Shown in pieces: positions 45,206 through 54,600 of a DNA stretch of 64,000 nt. The DNA lies in NCBI RefSeq assembly GCF_001746415.1, contig NZ_MEHJ01000001.1, positions 1,240,001 through 1,304,000 on the forward strand, given 5' to 3'. Origin of the DNA: Streptomyces agglomeratus (lineage in GTDB: Bacteria > Actinomycetota > Actinomycetes > Streptomycetales > Streptomycetaceae). Within the stretch, counting starts at the first letter, position 1. Every line of letters starts with the position of its first letter. The position numbers and the translations under genes were made by a program. Below the pieces are notes generated by a model, which did no database searches, was not told the origin of the DNA, and worked only from the letters and a program-made list of their open reading frames with translations.

Positions 45206-45247
45206 GCAGGTCAAGCGGGGCCTCGCCACAGTACAACGAGTGGCATG
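45206..45247 (+). repeat. right copy of degenerate 42-bp island-edge repeat
   Basis: GCAGGTCAAG (45206-45215), GTACAACG (45231-45238) and GCATG (45243-45247) keep the spacing of the copy at 3098-3139. The first defence gene and the last lie between the two copies, about 42.1 kb apart. The lack of identity outside these blocks argues against a recent insertion. Confidence 0.4.
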
Positions 45248-45272
45248 CGACGCCGTCCAACCGCGCGAGGGC

Positions 45273-45755
45273 TCATCGGCGGCCGGCGTCCGCGGGCGGG
45301 CCTGCCGGGGGCGGGATGTCTCCGTCGGGCGCTCCGCGTGGTGACGTCAGCTCGCTGGTGCAGTGCCCGCACCGGTACGCCTGGACGGGGACGGGGTTGA
45401 GGCATGCGGGGCAGTCCCGTTTGTCCGCCTGGACATCCTGGTGCGGGGCGAAACGCTCGTGGAGTTTGTTGACCGGCAGAACGACCAGGAAGTACAGCGC
45501 GCAGGCGATGAGCAGGAAGCTGATCGTGGCGTTGATGAAGTTGCCGTACGGGAAGACCGTCTCGCCGATCATGAAGGTCTTGCGGCTGAAATCGCCCGTC
45601 GCCCCCGTGGCCAGGCCCACCATGGGGGTCAGGAACGCCTTGACGAAACCGTTGACCACCGTCGTGAACGCCGCGCCGATGACGATACCGACGGCCAAGT
45701 CCACCACATTCCCGCGCAGCACGAAGCTGCGGAACCCGTGCAACAGATCCTTCAC
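45273..45755 (-). CDS. mscL: large-conductance mechanosensitive channel with C-terminal zinc ribbon
   Basis: MscL opens under membrane tension to release solutes on osmotic downshock. GTG 45755 (160 residues) is preferred: it follows a strong GGAGGAGAGGG site and gives the normal MscL start VKDLLHGFRSFVLRGNVVDLAVGIVIGAAF. Two membrane helices are clear: TM1 at about 13-40 and TM2 NATISFLLIACALYFLVVLPV near 78-98. The cytoplasmic tail, however, contains CPAC and CGHC (about 118-134), a zinc-ribbon-like knuckle seen in some actinobacterial MscL, then a Pro/Gly-rich end. An ATG further upstream would add an Arg-rich, unlikely N-terminus. Confidence 0.92.
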   Translation of the reverse strand: MKDLLHGFRSFVLRGNVVDLAVGIVIGAAFTTVVNGFVKAFLTPMVGLATGATGDFSRKTFMIGETVFPYGNFINATISFLLIACALYFLVVLPVNKLHERFAPHQDVQADKRDCPACLNPVPVQAYRCGHCTSELTSPRGAPDGDIPPPAGPPADAGRR

Positions 45756-46011
45756 CAGCTCAGCCCTCTCCTCCGCGTCCCGCCGTCGCCGCCCAGCCAG
45801 CCGGGCGGCCGGGCGGCTGCGCTCCTCGCACACCTTGCCGAATTCGGGGCCGCCACACCCGCCGCGCCAAAGCGCCGCGACCGGGCCCCCTTGCGGCAGC
45901 GGCCCGGCGTCGTAGCCCGTGTGCGCGCCCCGCCTGGCCCGCGCCGGTGATCACGCCGAGGCTGGTTTGCGGTGCCCTGGATCGCAGGGCGTGAATCGAG
46001 GAAGGCTTCGA

Positions 46012-46641
46012 ATGTCAGAACGCAACACAGCTCTGCGCAGCCTGCACGACATCGGGCTGGCGGCCTGGTTCGGTGGCTCACTGATGGGCGCCATCGGCCT
46101 CAACGGGGCGGCGAACAAGTGCGGGGACGACGAACTGTCCACCGCGCGAATCGCCAGCACCGGCTGGGCGGCCTGGACGCCGGTGAACGCGGCGGCGATC
46201 GGCGCTCACCTGGTGGGAGGGGCCGGCCTGCTGGGTGCGAACAGCGCCCGGGTGGCCTACCAGCAGGGAGTGGGTGCCTCCACGGTGGCCAAGCTGGCGC
46301 TCACGGGAGCGGCCCTGGCCGCGACCGCCTACACCCGCGTCGTGGGTAAGAAGGTCGAGCTCGCTTCGTCCCCGGACCCCAGGGACGCCGAGATGGCGGC
46401 GGAGCACCCGGTCAAGCTCGAACAGGCGCAGCGCCAGCTCGCCCTGCTGCAATGGGCCGTGCCCGCTCTGACCGCGGGCGTACTGGTCCTCAACGCCCTG
46501 CACGGTGAACAGCAGCGCCCCGAGCAACAACGGCTGGGGATGCTCCGCCGGGCCGCCTCACCCCTCGTCACGGCCGGAGGCACCAGCCTGGCCGCCGTTC
46601 GGCGGGCGCGTGAGCACGGCATGCCGGGACGGCACTGCTGA
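46012..46641 (+). CDS. membrane protein of unknown function
   Basis: 209 residues; ATG 46012 has GAGGAAGG upstream. Three to four hydrophobic stretches suggest membrane insertion: IGLAAWFGGSLMGAIGLNGA (about 14-33), the NAAAIGAHLVGGAGLLG region, KLALTGAALAATAYTRVVG, and LLQWAVPALTAGVLVLNALHG. A charged segment (ELASSPDPRDAEMAAEHPVKLEQAQ) lies between the last two, and the C-terminal 45 residues are basic. No family was recognised with confidence. It is divergent from mscL and followed 97 bases later by a small gene on the same strand. Nothing links it to the defence island except position. Confidence 0.65.
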   Translation: MSERNTALRSLHDIGLAAWFGGSLMGAIGLNGAANKCGDDELSTARIASTGWAAWTPVNAAAIGAHLVGGAGLLGANSARVAYQQGVGASTVAKLALTGAALAATAYTRVVGKKVELASSPDPRDAEMAAEHPVKLEQAQRQLALLQWAVPALTAGVLVLNALHGEQQRPEQQRLGMLRRAASPLVTAGGTSLAAVRRAREHGMPGRHC

Positions 46642-46738
46642 GCGTGATGAGACGCCGCCCCCTCCACGAGATCATCCGGCACTCGCGCACCCTCCCCCCG
46701 CCCCTCCCAGCCCTGCACTGCCACCCAAGGAGAAGTCC

Positions 46739-47008
46739 ATGGCAAAGGTCACCCAGCCTGTCACCGACGACAGCATCAAGGTGCGCCAGCTCAGTCACTA
46801 CCAGTTCACATGGGTCGCCGGCGGTCCCGGGGCGCCAGGGACCATCACCTTGCAGCTCGTGCTCGACGAAGGCGCGACGGAAGAAGTACTCACCGTTGAC
46901 GCGGACGACGCGGACGTCCTCCAGGACCTGCTCTCCGGGACGTCAACCGTGCACTACGACATCGGCCGCCGCACCCTGATGTTCGGCGTCACACCCGTCG
47001 GCAGCTGA
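46739..47008 (+). CDS. small beta-rich protein of unknown function
   Basis: 89-residue protein; ATG 46739 is preceded by AAGGAGA at a good distance. The sequence (KVRQLSHYQFTWVAGGPGAPG, then ITLQLVLDEGATEEVLTVDADDADVLQDLLSG) alternates short strands with acidic turns and has no Cys, signal peptide or membrane segment. It is probably a small cytosolic protein. Similar short acidic proteins are common in streptomycetes without known function. It may be cotranscribed with the membrane protein gene upstream. Confidence 0.6.
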   Translation: MAKVTQPVTDDSIKVRQLSHYQFTWVAGGPGAPGTITLQLVLDEGATEEVLTVDADDADVLQDLLSGTSTVHYDIGRRTLMFGVTPVGS

Positions 47009-47362
47009 CACGTCACCACCGACCGCGCACCACACCCTGTGCACTACAGATTGCGCACTACAGACTGTGCACTACAGACCGTGCACACAGATGCGTGCGG
47101 CGCTCGGTTCTACGTCGCTCTCTCATCGCAGCGAATCAGGCCGGCCCGAGTTCGCCACACCGGGTCGGCCGCCCTGTCGGCCACCGTGTTGGCCACCCGG
47201 TCCCGCTCCTCCGGGACGTCCTGCGGAACGACTGCCCGGACGCGGCGTCCGTGCGGCCTCGCCGGGCCAGGCGCACACCCCCGTCTCAGTGCAACCTCGG
47301 CACAGGGGGCATAAAATAGGGGCGTCGTAATGCACCGCAGTCCAGCACTGGAGGCGGCGCAC
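47009..47362. other. non-coding stretch before gltD with tandem repeat and promoter-like box
   Basis: No gene is supported in these 354 bases. It holds the 14-bp tandem repeat at 47041-47090 and an AT-rich box TAAAAT (47312-47317), unusual for this GC content and suitable as a -10 element about 46 bases before the gltD start. No matching -35 sequence was recognised. Confidence 0.5.
47041..47090 (+). repeat. 14-bp tandem repeat, about 3.5 units
   Basis: The block GCACTACAGA begins at 47041, 47055 and 47069 (14-base period), and a decayed fourth unit begins GCACAC at 47083. It follows the stop of the small gene. Its purpose is unknown; it may be a protein-binding array or neutral slippage product. 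Confidence 0.7.
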
Positions 47363-48871
47363 ATGACCGATCCTCACGGCTTCCTCAGAATCCCCCGCAG
47401 GCCCAGCGCGGCACGCCCCGTCGAGGAACGGCTGAGCGACTGGAACGAGGTCCACGCGGGCCAGCCGCTGCTTCCCCTGGTGTCCGAGCAGGCCCGGCGC
47501 TGCATGGACTGCGGCATACCCTTCTGCCACAGCGGCTGCCCGCTGGGCAACCTCATCCCGGAGTGGAATGCGTACGCGACGCACGGCGACTGGCGTGCCG
47601 CGGCCGAGCGGCTGCACGCGACCAACAACTTTCCCGAGTTCACCGGTCGGCTGTGCCCGGCACCGTGCGAAGACGCTTGTGTACTGGCCGTCAACGCCGA
47701 GCCGGTCACCATCAAGAACGTGGAACAAGCCATCGCCGACCAGGCCTGGGAGCGGGGCTACGCGTCACCCCAGCCCCCGGAGCGGCTGAGCGGGAAGACC
47801 GTCGCCGTCATCGGGTCGGGACCTGCCGGGCTGGCGGCGGCGCAGCAGCTCACCCGGGCCGGCCACACCGTCGCGGTGTACGAGCGCGCCGACCGGGTCG
47901 GCGGGCTGCTGCGCTACGGCATTCCCGAGTTCAAGATGGAGAAGCGGTACCTGGACCGCCGTATCGAGCAGATGCGGGCGGAGGGTACGACGTTCCGCAC
48001 CGGGGTGCGAGTCGGCAGGGACCTGGACGCCACCGACCTGCGCAGGCGCCATGACGCGGTGATCGTCGCCGTCGGCGCCACGGCGCGCCGTGAACTGCCC
48101 GTCCCCGGCCGTGCGCTGCACGGCATCCATCAGGCGATGGACTACCTGACCCTGTCCAACCGGACCAGGGAGCGTGACTACGTCACATCGCCCGTCACCG
48201 CCGAGGGCAAGCACGTGGTGATCGTCGGCGGCGGGGACACCGCGTCGGACTGCCTGGGCACCGTGCTGCGCCAGGGTGCCGCCTCGGTGACGCAGCTGGA
48301 CATCAACCCCGTGCCGGGTGACACCCGGAGCGAGACGGAGCCGTGGCCCGTGTACCCGAAGGTCTACCGGATCTCCCATGCGCACCACGAGGCCCGGGAG
48401 CGTCACGGTACGGACCCGAGGGTCTTCTCCAGCGCCACCTTCCGCTTCGAGGGGGAACCGGCCGGCCATGTGCGCGCGCTGCTCGTGACGGAGGTGGAGC
48501 CGGTGTCCAGAAGGCCGCTGCCGGGCACCGAGCGGGCGATCCCGGCCGAGCTGGTGCTTCTGGCCCTCGGGTTTTCCGGCCCGGAGCAGGACAGCGGCCT
48601 GATGGAGCAGCTCGGGCTCGCCCTGGACGAGCGGGGGAACTTCGCCCGTGACCCCGCCTTCGCCGCCGCCTCGGCGGATCAGCGGCAAGGGACCGGACGC
48701 GCCGAGCCACAGGGCGTCTTCATCGCGGGCGACGCGGGACGCGGCCAGTCGCTGGTGGTGTGGGCCATCGCGGAGGGACGGGCCGCGGCGGCGGCCACCG
48801 ACCGGTACCTGACCGGCTCCACGGCGCTCCCGGCCCCGGTCTCCGCGAGGGACCGGCCCATGACGGCGTGA
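47363..48871 (+). CDS. gltD: glutamate synthase small subunit (GltD-like NADPH oxidoreductase)
   Basis: 502 residues. In glutamate synthase, this subunit passes electrons from NADPH through FAD and two 4Fe-4S clusters to the large GltB subunit, which makes glutamate from glutamine and 2-oxoglutarate. The N-terminal cluster cysteines are present (RRCMDCGIPFCHSGCPLGNL, CPAPCEDAC), with the FAD site VIGSGPAGLAAA near 155 and the NADPH site VIVGGGDTASDC near 292. The C-terminus GVFIAGDAGRGQSLVVWAI completes the FAD domain. ATG 47363 has GGAGG. No gltB is adjacent, so it is either an orphan paralogue whose partner is elsewhere or an electron donor for another reductase. Confidence 0.9.
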   Translation: MTDPHGFLRIPRRPSAARPVEERLSDWNEVHAGQPLLPLVSEQARRCMDCGIPFCHSGCPLGNLIPEWNAYATHGDWRAAAERLHATNNFPEFTGRLCPAPCEDACVLAVNAEPVTIKNVEQAIADQAWERGYASPQPPERLSGKTVAVIGSGPAGLAAAQQLTRAGHTVAVYERADRVGGLLRYGIPEFKMEKRYLDRRIEQMRAEGTTFRTGVRVGRDLDATDLRRRHDAVIVAVGATARRELPVPGRALHGIHQAMDYLTLSNRTRERDYVTSPVTAEGKHVVIVGGGDTASDCLGTVLRQGAASVTQLDINPVPGDTRSETEPWPVYPKVYRISHAHHEARERHGTDPRVFSSATFRFEGEPAGHVRALLVTEVEPVSRRPLPGTERAIPAELVLLALGFSGPEQDSGLMEQLGLALDERGNFARDPAFAAASADQRQGTGRAEPQGVFIAGDAGRGQSLVVWAIAEGRAAAAATDRYLTGSTALPAPVSARDRPMTA

Positions 48872-48960
48872 CGCCGTAACTGCGTGACGCCGTGACTGCG
48901 TGTCGGCGCGCCCGCGTCACGACGTAACTGGCCGTCGGCGCGCCCGCGTCACGACGTAAC
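48866..48960 (+). repeat. two sets of direct repeats between gltD and the Dap cluster
   Basis: Set 1 is a 16-bp unit GCGTGACGCCGTRACT twice in tandem (48866-48881, 48882-48897). It overlaps the gltD stop. Set 2 is a 27-bp unit, twice and identical (48902-48928 and 48934-48960), starting GTCGGCGCG and ending CACGACGTAAC. After it, ACGTCGTG (48970-48977) is the reverse complement of CACGACGT (48950-48957). These could be binding sites or a composite terminator. Confidence 0.75.
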
Positions 48961-49004
48961 CGTGTGATGACGTCGTGTCACGGCGCTACTATCACTGATC
49001 ACAC

Positions 49005-49034
49005 GTCAACTCTCCGTGGTCAAAAGAGTTTGAC
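49005..49034. promoter_or_regulatory. imperfect inverted repeat upstream of the Dap cluster
   Basis: GTCAACTCT (49005-49013) pairs with AGAGTTTGAC (49025-49034) with one bulged base. It lies 93-122 bases upstream of the first biosynthetic gene, in an AT-richer stretch (TATCACTGATCACACG nearby) likely to hold its promoter. Operator or leader hairpin are both possible. Confidence 0.4.
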
Positions 49035-49126
49035 GCGCGATCCGCTCCGAGTGGCATCCCGTCGGCGAACGACCGAGACTGGAAGGTGATGAATCGCGAC
49101 CGGAAGAATTCTCTTCAGGGGTTCGC

Positions 49127-51679
49127 ATGGAAGAAGAATCCGTCGAGGTTCTGCCGTCCGCGCCGGACGAACCCGCATGCGCCGAACGCGGATACACCGA
49201 GCCGGCGACCGATACCGAGAGGGACTTCGCCGAAGTCCTGGCCGACGTCGTTCACGTTGAGCGAGTCTCGGTGGACAGTCATTTCTTCGACGACCTGGGT
49301 GCGAATTCCCTCGTCATGGCGCACTTCTGCGCGAAGGTGAGGAAACGCACGGACCTTCCGCCGGTCTCGATGAAGGACATCTACCGGAACTCGACCATTC
49401 GAAGTCTCGCGGTGGCACTGGGGGAAACCGCCCCCGCCGCTGTACAGCCGTCGGCCCCGGCGCGCGCCGAGGTGGTGGAACCGGTCGGCACGTTCCGGTA
49501 TTTCCTGTGCGGAACGGCCCAGTTGCTACTCTTCCTCGGCTATTTGTTCCTGGCAGCGACCGTGACCGCCCGCGGCTACGCCTGGGTCTCCAACGGCTCG
49601 GGGGCAGTCGGCGTCTACCTGCGCTCGCTTGTCTTCGGCGGCGTCGCCTTCGTGGGCCTGTGCGCGTTCCCGGTCGTCGCCAAATGGATTCTGGTCGGCC
49701 GGTGGAGCACCCGTGAGTTCCCCGTCTGGGGACTGACGTACCTGCGCTTCTGGACCGTCAAGGTACTGCTCCACGCCAACCCGATGATCTTCTTCGTCGG
49801 CAATCCCTTGTACGTGCTGTACCTGCGGTCACTCGGCGCCCGGATCGGCAGGCACGTCACGATCCTCTCCCGCACCGTTCCGGTCTGCACCGACCTGCTC
49901 ACCATCGGCGCCGGTACGGTGATCCGCAAGGACTCGCACTTCCTGTGCTACCGGGCGCATGCCGGACGTATCGAGACCGGCCGGGTAACCCTGGGCCGGG
50001 ACGTGTTCGTCGGCGAGAAGACCGTCCTCGACAACGACACGTCGATGGGTGACGGCGCGCAGCTCGGCCATACGTCGGCGCTGTACGGCGGCCAGCGCGT
50101 CCCGGACGGCGAGCGCTGGCACGGATCGCCCGCCCAGCGCACCGAGGTCGACTACGTGCGGGTCGCTCCGGCGCCCTGCGGCACGCAGCGCCGTACCTGG
50201 TACGGAGCGCTCACCGTCCTCCAGTTGTTCCTGCTGTACGTGCCCCTGACGGTGGGGGGCTTGTACAAGCTGTCGGCGGTGGTCCCGGCGCTGAGCGACG
50301 TGCTCGACCCCGGCACAGCGGGCTTCACGTCACCGCAGCTCTACCTCGACTCCTTGATCATCTCCACTGCGCTGTTCTCCGGCCTGGTCGTCATCGGCCT
50401 CGCCGCCCTGCTCACCGTGCCGCGACTGCTGAACCTGGTGATGACGCCCGACAGGATCTATCCGCTGTACGGCTTCCACTACTCGGTGCACAGGGCGATC
50501 ACGCGCCTGACGAACGTGAAGTTCTTCCTCTGGCTCTGCGGAGACAGTTCGTACATCGTCAACTACTTGCGCGGTCTCGGATACGACCTGTCGCGGGTGG
50601 AGCAGACCGGGTCGAACTTCGGCTCCGACGTGCAGCACGAGACCCCCTACCTGGCCTCCGTGGGCAGCGGGACGATGGTCGCCGACGGGCTTTCCCTCAT
50701 GAACGCGGAATTCTCCAGCACGTCGTTCCGGGTGTCCCGGACGTCGATCGGACCGCACAACTTCCTGGGAAACCACATCGCTTATCCCTCCGGCGCGAGG
50801 ACCGGCGACAACTGCCTGCTCGGGACGAAGGTGATGGTGCCTCTCGACGGCGAGATACGCGAAGGTGTCGGTCTGCTCGGATCTCCGTGCTTCGAGATTC
50901 CCCGCTCGGTGGAACGTGATTCCCGGTTCGACCATCTGCGGACCGGGCGGAGGCTGCGCCGGAACCTGGCCGCGAAGAACCGCTACAACATCCGCACCAT
51001 GGGCTGCTGCCTCCTCGTACGGTGGCTCCATTTCTTCTTCCTCACGCTCCTCGGCCTCGCCGCCGTCGACCTGCACGGCGCACTCGGCCAGGTGGTGATC
51101 GCCGCGTCGCTGATCCTCGCCCTGGTGTCCAGCACGGCCTACTTCGTCCTGTTGGAGCGCGCCTTCACCGGATTCCGCCCGCTGAAGCCCCGGCTGTGCT
51201 CGATCTACGACCCGTACTTCTGGTGGCACGAGCGCCTGTGGAAGGTGCCCGACCACTACCTGAACATCTTCAACGGAACTCCATTCAAGAACGTGATCTG
51301 GCGATCGCTCGGAGTCCGGATCGGCAACAAGGTCTTCGACGACGGTTGTTACGTGACGGAGCGGACGCTCACCACCATCGGAAGCGCCTGCACTCTCAAC
51401 GCGGGGAGCAAGATCCAGTGCCATTCGCAGGAGGACGGCACCTTCAAGTCCGACCACAGCGCGATCGGCGACGGCTGCACCGTGGGTGTCGGTGCCCTCG
51501 TCCACTACGGCGTGACGATGGGCGACGGCGCGGTGCTCGCCACCGACTCCTTCCTGATGAAGGGCGAGGACGTACCGCCACACGCTCGTTGGAGCGGAAA
51601 TCCCGCGGTGGAAGCGCGTGAGCCGCGCGCCGTGGAGGCGCGTGACAGCCGCGGTGATCCCGTGACACGGCGACGGTGA
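49127..51679 (+). CDS. Pls-like synthetase half: carrier domain plus membrane-embedded acetyltransferase-like condensation domains
   Basis: 850 residues resembling the C-terminal two thirds of Pls/PosA poly-amino-acid synthetases but without an adenylation domain. A carrier domain (about 30-100) has DDLGANSLVM with Ser61 as phosphopantetheine site. Several membrane segments follow (about 122-148, 163-190, then near 362-385, 405-430, 630-665). Between them lie left-handed beta-helix, hexapeptide-repeat domains (VTILSRTVPVCTDLLTIGAGTVIRKDS; IGPHNFLGNHIAYPSGARTGDN; GDGCTVGVGALVHYGVTMGDGA). In epsilon-poly-lysine synthetase the equivalent tandem domains elongate the chain. ATG 49127 has AGGGG. 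It starts the biosynthetic operon and overlaps a GTG of the next gene, which supplies an adenylation domain. It probably polymerises or couples diaminopropionate at the membrane. Confidence 0.85.
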   Translation: MEEESVEVLPSAPDEPACAERGYTEPATDTERDFAEVLADVVHVERVSVDSHFFDDLGANSLVMAHFCAKVRKRTDLPPVSMKDIYRNSTIRSLAVALGETAPAAVQPSAPARAEVVEPVGTFRYFLCGTAQLLLFLGYLFLAATVTARGYAWVSNGSGAVGVYLRSLVFGGVAFVGLCAFPVVAKWILVGRWSTREFPVWGLTYLRFWTVKVLLHANPMIFFVGNPLYVLYLRSLGARIGRHVTILSRTVPVCTDLLTIGAGTVIRKDSHFLCYRAHAGRIETGRVTLGRDVFVGEKTVLDNDTSMGDGAQLGHTSALYGGQRVPDGERWHGSPAQRTEVDYVRVAPAPCGTQRRTWYGALTVLQLFLLYVPLTVGGLYKLSAVVPALSDVLDPGTAGFTSPQLYLDSLIISTALFSGLVVIGLAALLTVPRLLNLVMTPDRIYPLYGFHYSVHRAITRLTNVKFFLWLCGDSSYIVNYLRGLGYDLSRVEQTGSNFGSDVQHETPYLASVGSGTMVADGLSLMNAEFSSTSFRVSRTSIGPHNFLGNHIAYPSGARTGDNCLLGTKVMVPLDGEIREGVGLLGSPCFEIPRSVERDSRFDHLRTGRRLRRNLAAKNRYNIRTMGCCLLVRWLHFFFLTLLGLAAVDLHGALGQVVIAASLILALVSSTAYFVLLERAFTGFRPLKPRLCSIYDPYFWWHERLWKVPDHYLNIFNGTPFKNVIWRSLGVRIGNKVFDDGCYVTERTLTTIGSACTLNAGSKIQCHSQEDGTFKSDHSAIGDGCTVGVGALVHYGVTMGDGAVLATDSFLMKGEDVPPHARWSGNPAVEAREPRAVEARDSRGDPVTRRR

Positions 51680-51696
51680 ACGGAGGGAGAGCGGAC

Positions 51697-54600
51697 ATGC
51701 GGACGGAGGCCGGCCGGAACTTCTGGAGCGGTGTGCTCACCGCCGGCGGTTCGACCGCGCTCCCGCGCTGGGCGCCGGAGCCGGTGCCGGGGACGGCCAC
51801 GCACGAGGCGGTGGTCCCGGACGACGTCGCGGCGGCGCTGCACCGGCTCGCAGCGAAACTGGCCGTACCGTTCAGCTCGGTGGTGCTCGCGGCGCACGCC
51901 AAGGTGCTCGCGGCGCTGTCCGGTGACGCCGAGGTCAGCACGGGCTACATCGCCGCCGGGGTCCGCCGGCCGCTCCCCTGTCCGCTGACGACCGCACCGG
52001 AATCGTGGCGGGAACTGCTGGTACGGACCCGCCGGACCGAGTCGGAACTGCTGCTGCACAAGGACTACCCACTCGACGGGCTCAGGCGCGAGCTGGGCCT
52101 GGCCGGACCGTCGACCGAGGTGGTGTTCGACCCGGCCGACGGCGGCGCGGACCTCCCCGGAGATGCCGTCCTGGGGCTGGCGGCGCTGCGGGACGGCGGG
52201 AGTCGCTCGCTGCGGCTGCGGTACCGGCGCGACGCGCTGGACGCCGGCGCCGTCGGCCGGATCGCCGGCTACCACCTCACCGCGCTCGCCCACATAGCCG
52301 CCAATCCGGACGCGGAGCACCGGCGGCAGAGCCTGCTCAGCGCCGAGGAGTACCGGTTCCAGATCGAAGGACTGGCCGGGCCGCACCGCGACCTGCCGGA
52401 CCGCAGGGCCCACGAGCTGTTCGAGGAGCGGGCACGGGCCCACCCGGAGACCGTCGCGGCCGTGCACGGTGACCGGCAGTGGACGTACCGCGAACTCGAT
52501 GAACGAGCCAACCGGCTCGGACGGGCCCTGCTGGCACGGGGGTTGCGGCACGAGGACGTCGTCGCCGTGGTGACCGAGCGCAACCTCGACTGGGCGGCCG
52601 CCGTGCTCGCCGTCTTCAAGGCAGGCGGGGTGTACCTGCCCATCGAGCCGCACTTCCCGGCCGAGCGCATCGCGGCCACGCTGTCCCGCGCCGGGTGCGG
52701 GCTCGTGCTGACGGAACGGGGCAGCACCGGCACGCTCGACCGGGCTCTCGGTTCGCTGTCCGCCGGCCCGTCGCCCGGAGTCCGGAAGGTCCACGTCGAC
52801 GAGGCGTACGCCGAGGGCCACGCCGGCGCCGATCTCGGCGTCCGGGTGGCGGCCAGCCAGCCGGCGTACATCTACTTCACCTCCGGTTCCACCGGCGAGC
52901 CCAAGGGCGCGATCTGCGAACACGCGGGCATGCTCAACCACCTCTACGCCAAGATCGACGACCTGGAGATCCGGCCGGGTCAGGTGGTCGCCCAGACCGC
53001 TCCCCAGTGCTTCGACATATCGCTGTGGCAGCTCCTGGCCCCGCTTGTGGCGGGAGGGCGGACCCTGCTGGTCGAGCAGGAGGTGATCCTCGACGCCCGG
53101 CGGTTCGTGGACAAGATCGCCGACGGCGGGGTCACGGTGCTCCAGGTCGTGCCGTCCTACCTCGACGTCGTACTGTCCTGCCTGGAGCAGCGCCCCCGAG
53201 CGCTGCCCGGCCTGCGGTACGTGTCGGTCACCGGCGAGGCGCTCAAGAAGGAGCTCGTACAACGCTGGCTCGCGGCCGCGCCGGAGATCCGCCTGGTCAA
53301 CGCCTACGGGCTGACCGAGACCTCGGACGACACCCACCACGAGGTCATGGACAGGGTTCCGGACACCGACCGGGTGCCGCTCGGCCGGTGCGTCAACAAC
53401 GTGCGTGCCTACGTCGTCGACGAGTACCTGTCACCGGTGCCGCTCGGAGCACCCGGCGCGATCGTCTTCTCCGGCGTGTGCGTCGGCCGCGGGTACGTCA
53501 ACGACCCCGAGCGCACGCGGCAGTCCTTCATGCCCGATCCGCACGGCCACGGCCGGCGCCTCTACCGGGGCGGCGACTACGGCCGCTGGCTGCCCGGTGG
53601 GAAGCTGGACTTCCTCGGCCGCCGGGACAGCCAGGTCAAGATCCGTGGCTTCCGGATCGAGATCGGCGAGATCGAGAGCGCCCTGATGCGGGTTCCCGGC
53701 GTCCGCGACGGTGCGGTGGTCGTCACCGAGCGGCCCGGTCGCGGCAAGCACCTGGTGGCCTTCTGCACCGGCCCGCGGCCCCTGGATGCCGGCGTCGTGC
53801 TGGACCGGCTGGGCGAGTCCCTGCCCGCGTACATGGTGCCGTCGGCCCTCCACTGGCGGGAAAACCTGCCGGTGACCGCGAACGGCAAGACCGACCGGAA
53901 GGCGCTGACGGCGCTGGCCGGCGATCTCGACGCGGCCGGCGAGCACCGTGACGCACCGACGGCGCCGGCCGGGTCCATGACGCCTGCCGAGCAGCGGCTG
54001 GCGGCCGCCTGGGCGCAGGTGCTCGGTGTTCCGCAGGACCGGATCGGACGGCTGGACCACTTCTTCGACCGGGGCGGCACGTCGTTGTCGGCGGTGAAGC
54101 TGGCGGTTGCCCTGGACCGCGCGGTGTCCCTCAAGGACGTGGCACGTCACCCGGTGCTCGCCGACCTGGCCCGGCTGCTCGACGGCGGGGCCGAGCGGTC
54201 CTCCGGGCTGCTGCAACCCCTGTCGGTACCGGACGGCGCCCGGACCGGCGCCCTCGTCTGCTTCCCCCACGCCGGCGGCAGCGCGCTGAGCTTCGAGCCG
54301 ATGGCCCGGGCCTTGCAGGGCACCGGACCGGCGGTGTACGCCGTCGAGCCGCCCGGCCACGACGTGACGGCCGAGGGCGGAGCCTTCGCGTCGATCGCGC
54401 AGCTGGTGGACGACGTCAGCGCCGAGATCGTCCGTCGCGGCCTGACCGGGGTCCTGCTGTGGGGTCACTCCGCGGGCGCCGCACCGGCCCTGGAGACGGC
54501 GAGGAGGCTGGAGGAGCGGGGAGTCGGTGTCCAGCGGGTGTTCGTGGCAGCGCAGCTGCTCGGTGACGCCGCCGGCCGGCGCGCGGCCGCCGCCGAGCTG

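Noticed and set aside
45007..45272. Short open frames in the gap between the methylase and mscL
   Set aside because: No ribosome-binding sites or recognisable products; the stretch is better explained by the palindrome and the edge repeat.
47041..48960. Repeats as remnants of a CRISPR array
   Set aside because: Units are 14, 16 and 27 bases with no unique spacers of regular length and no cas gene nearby.
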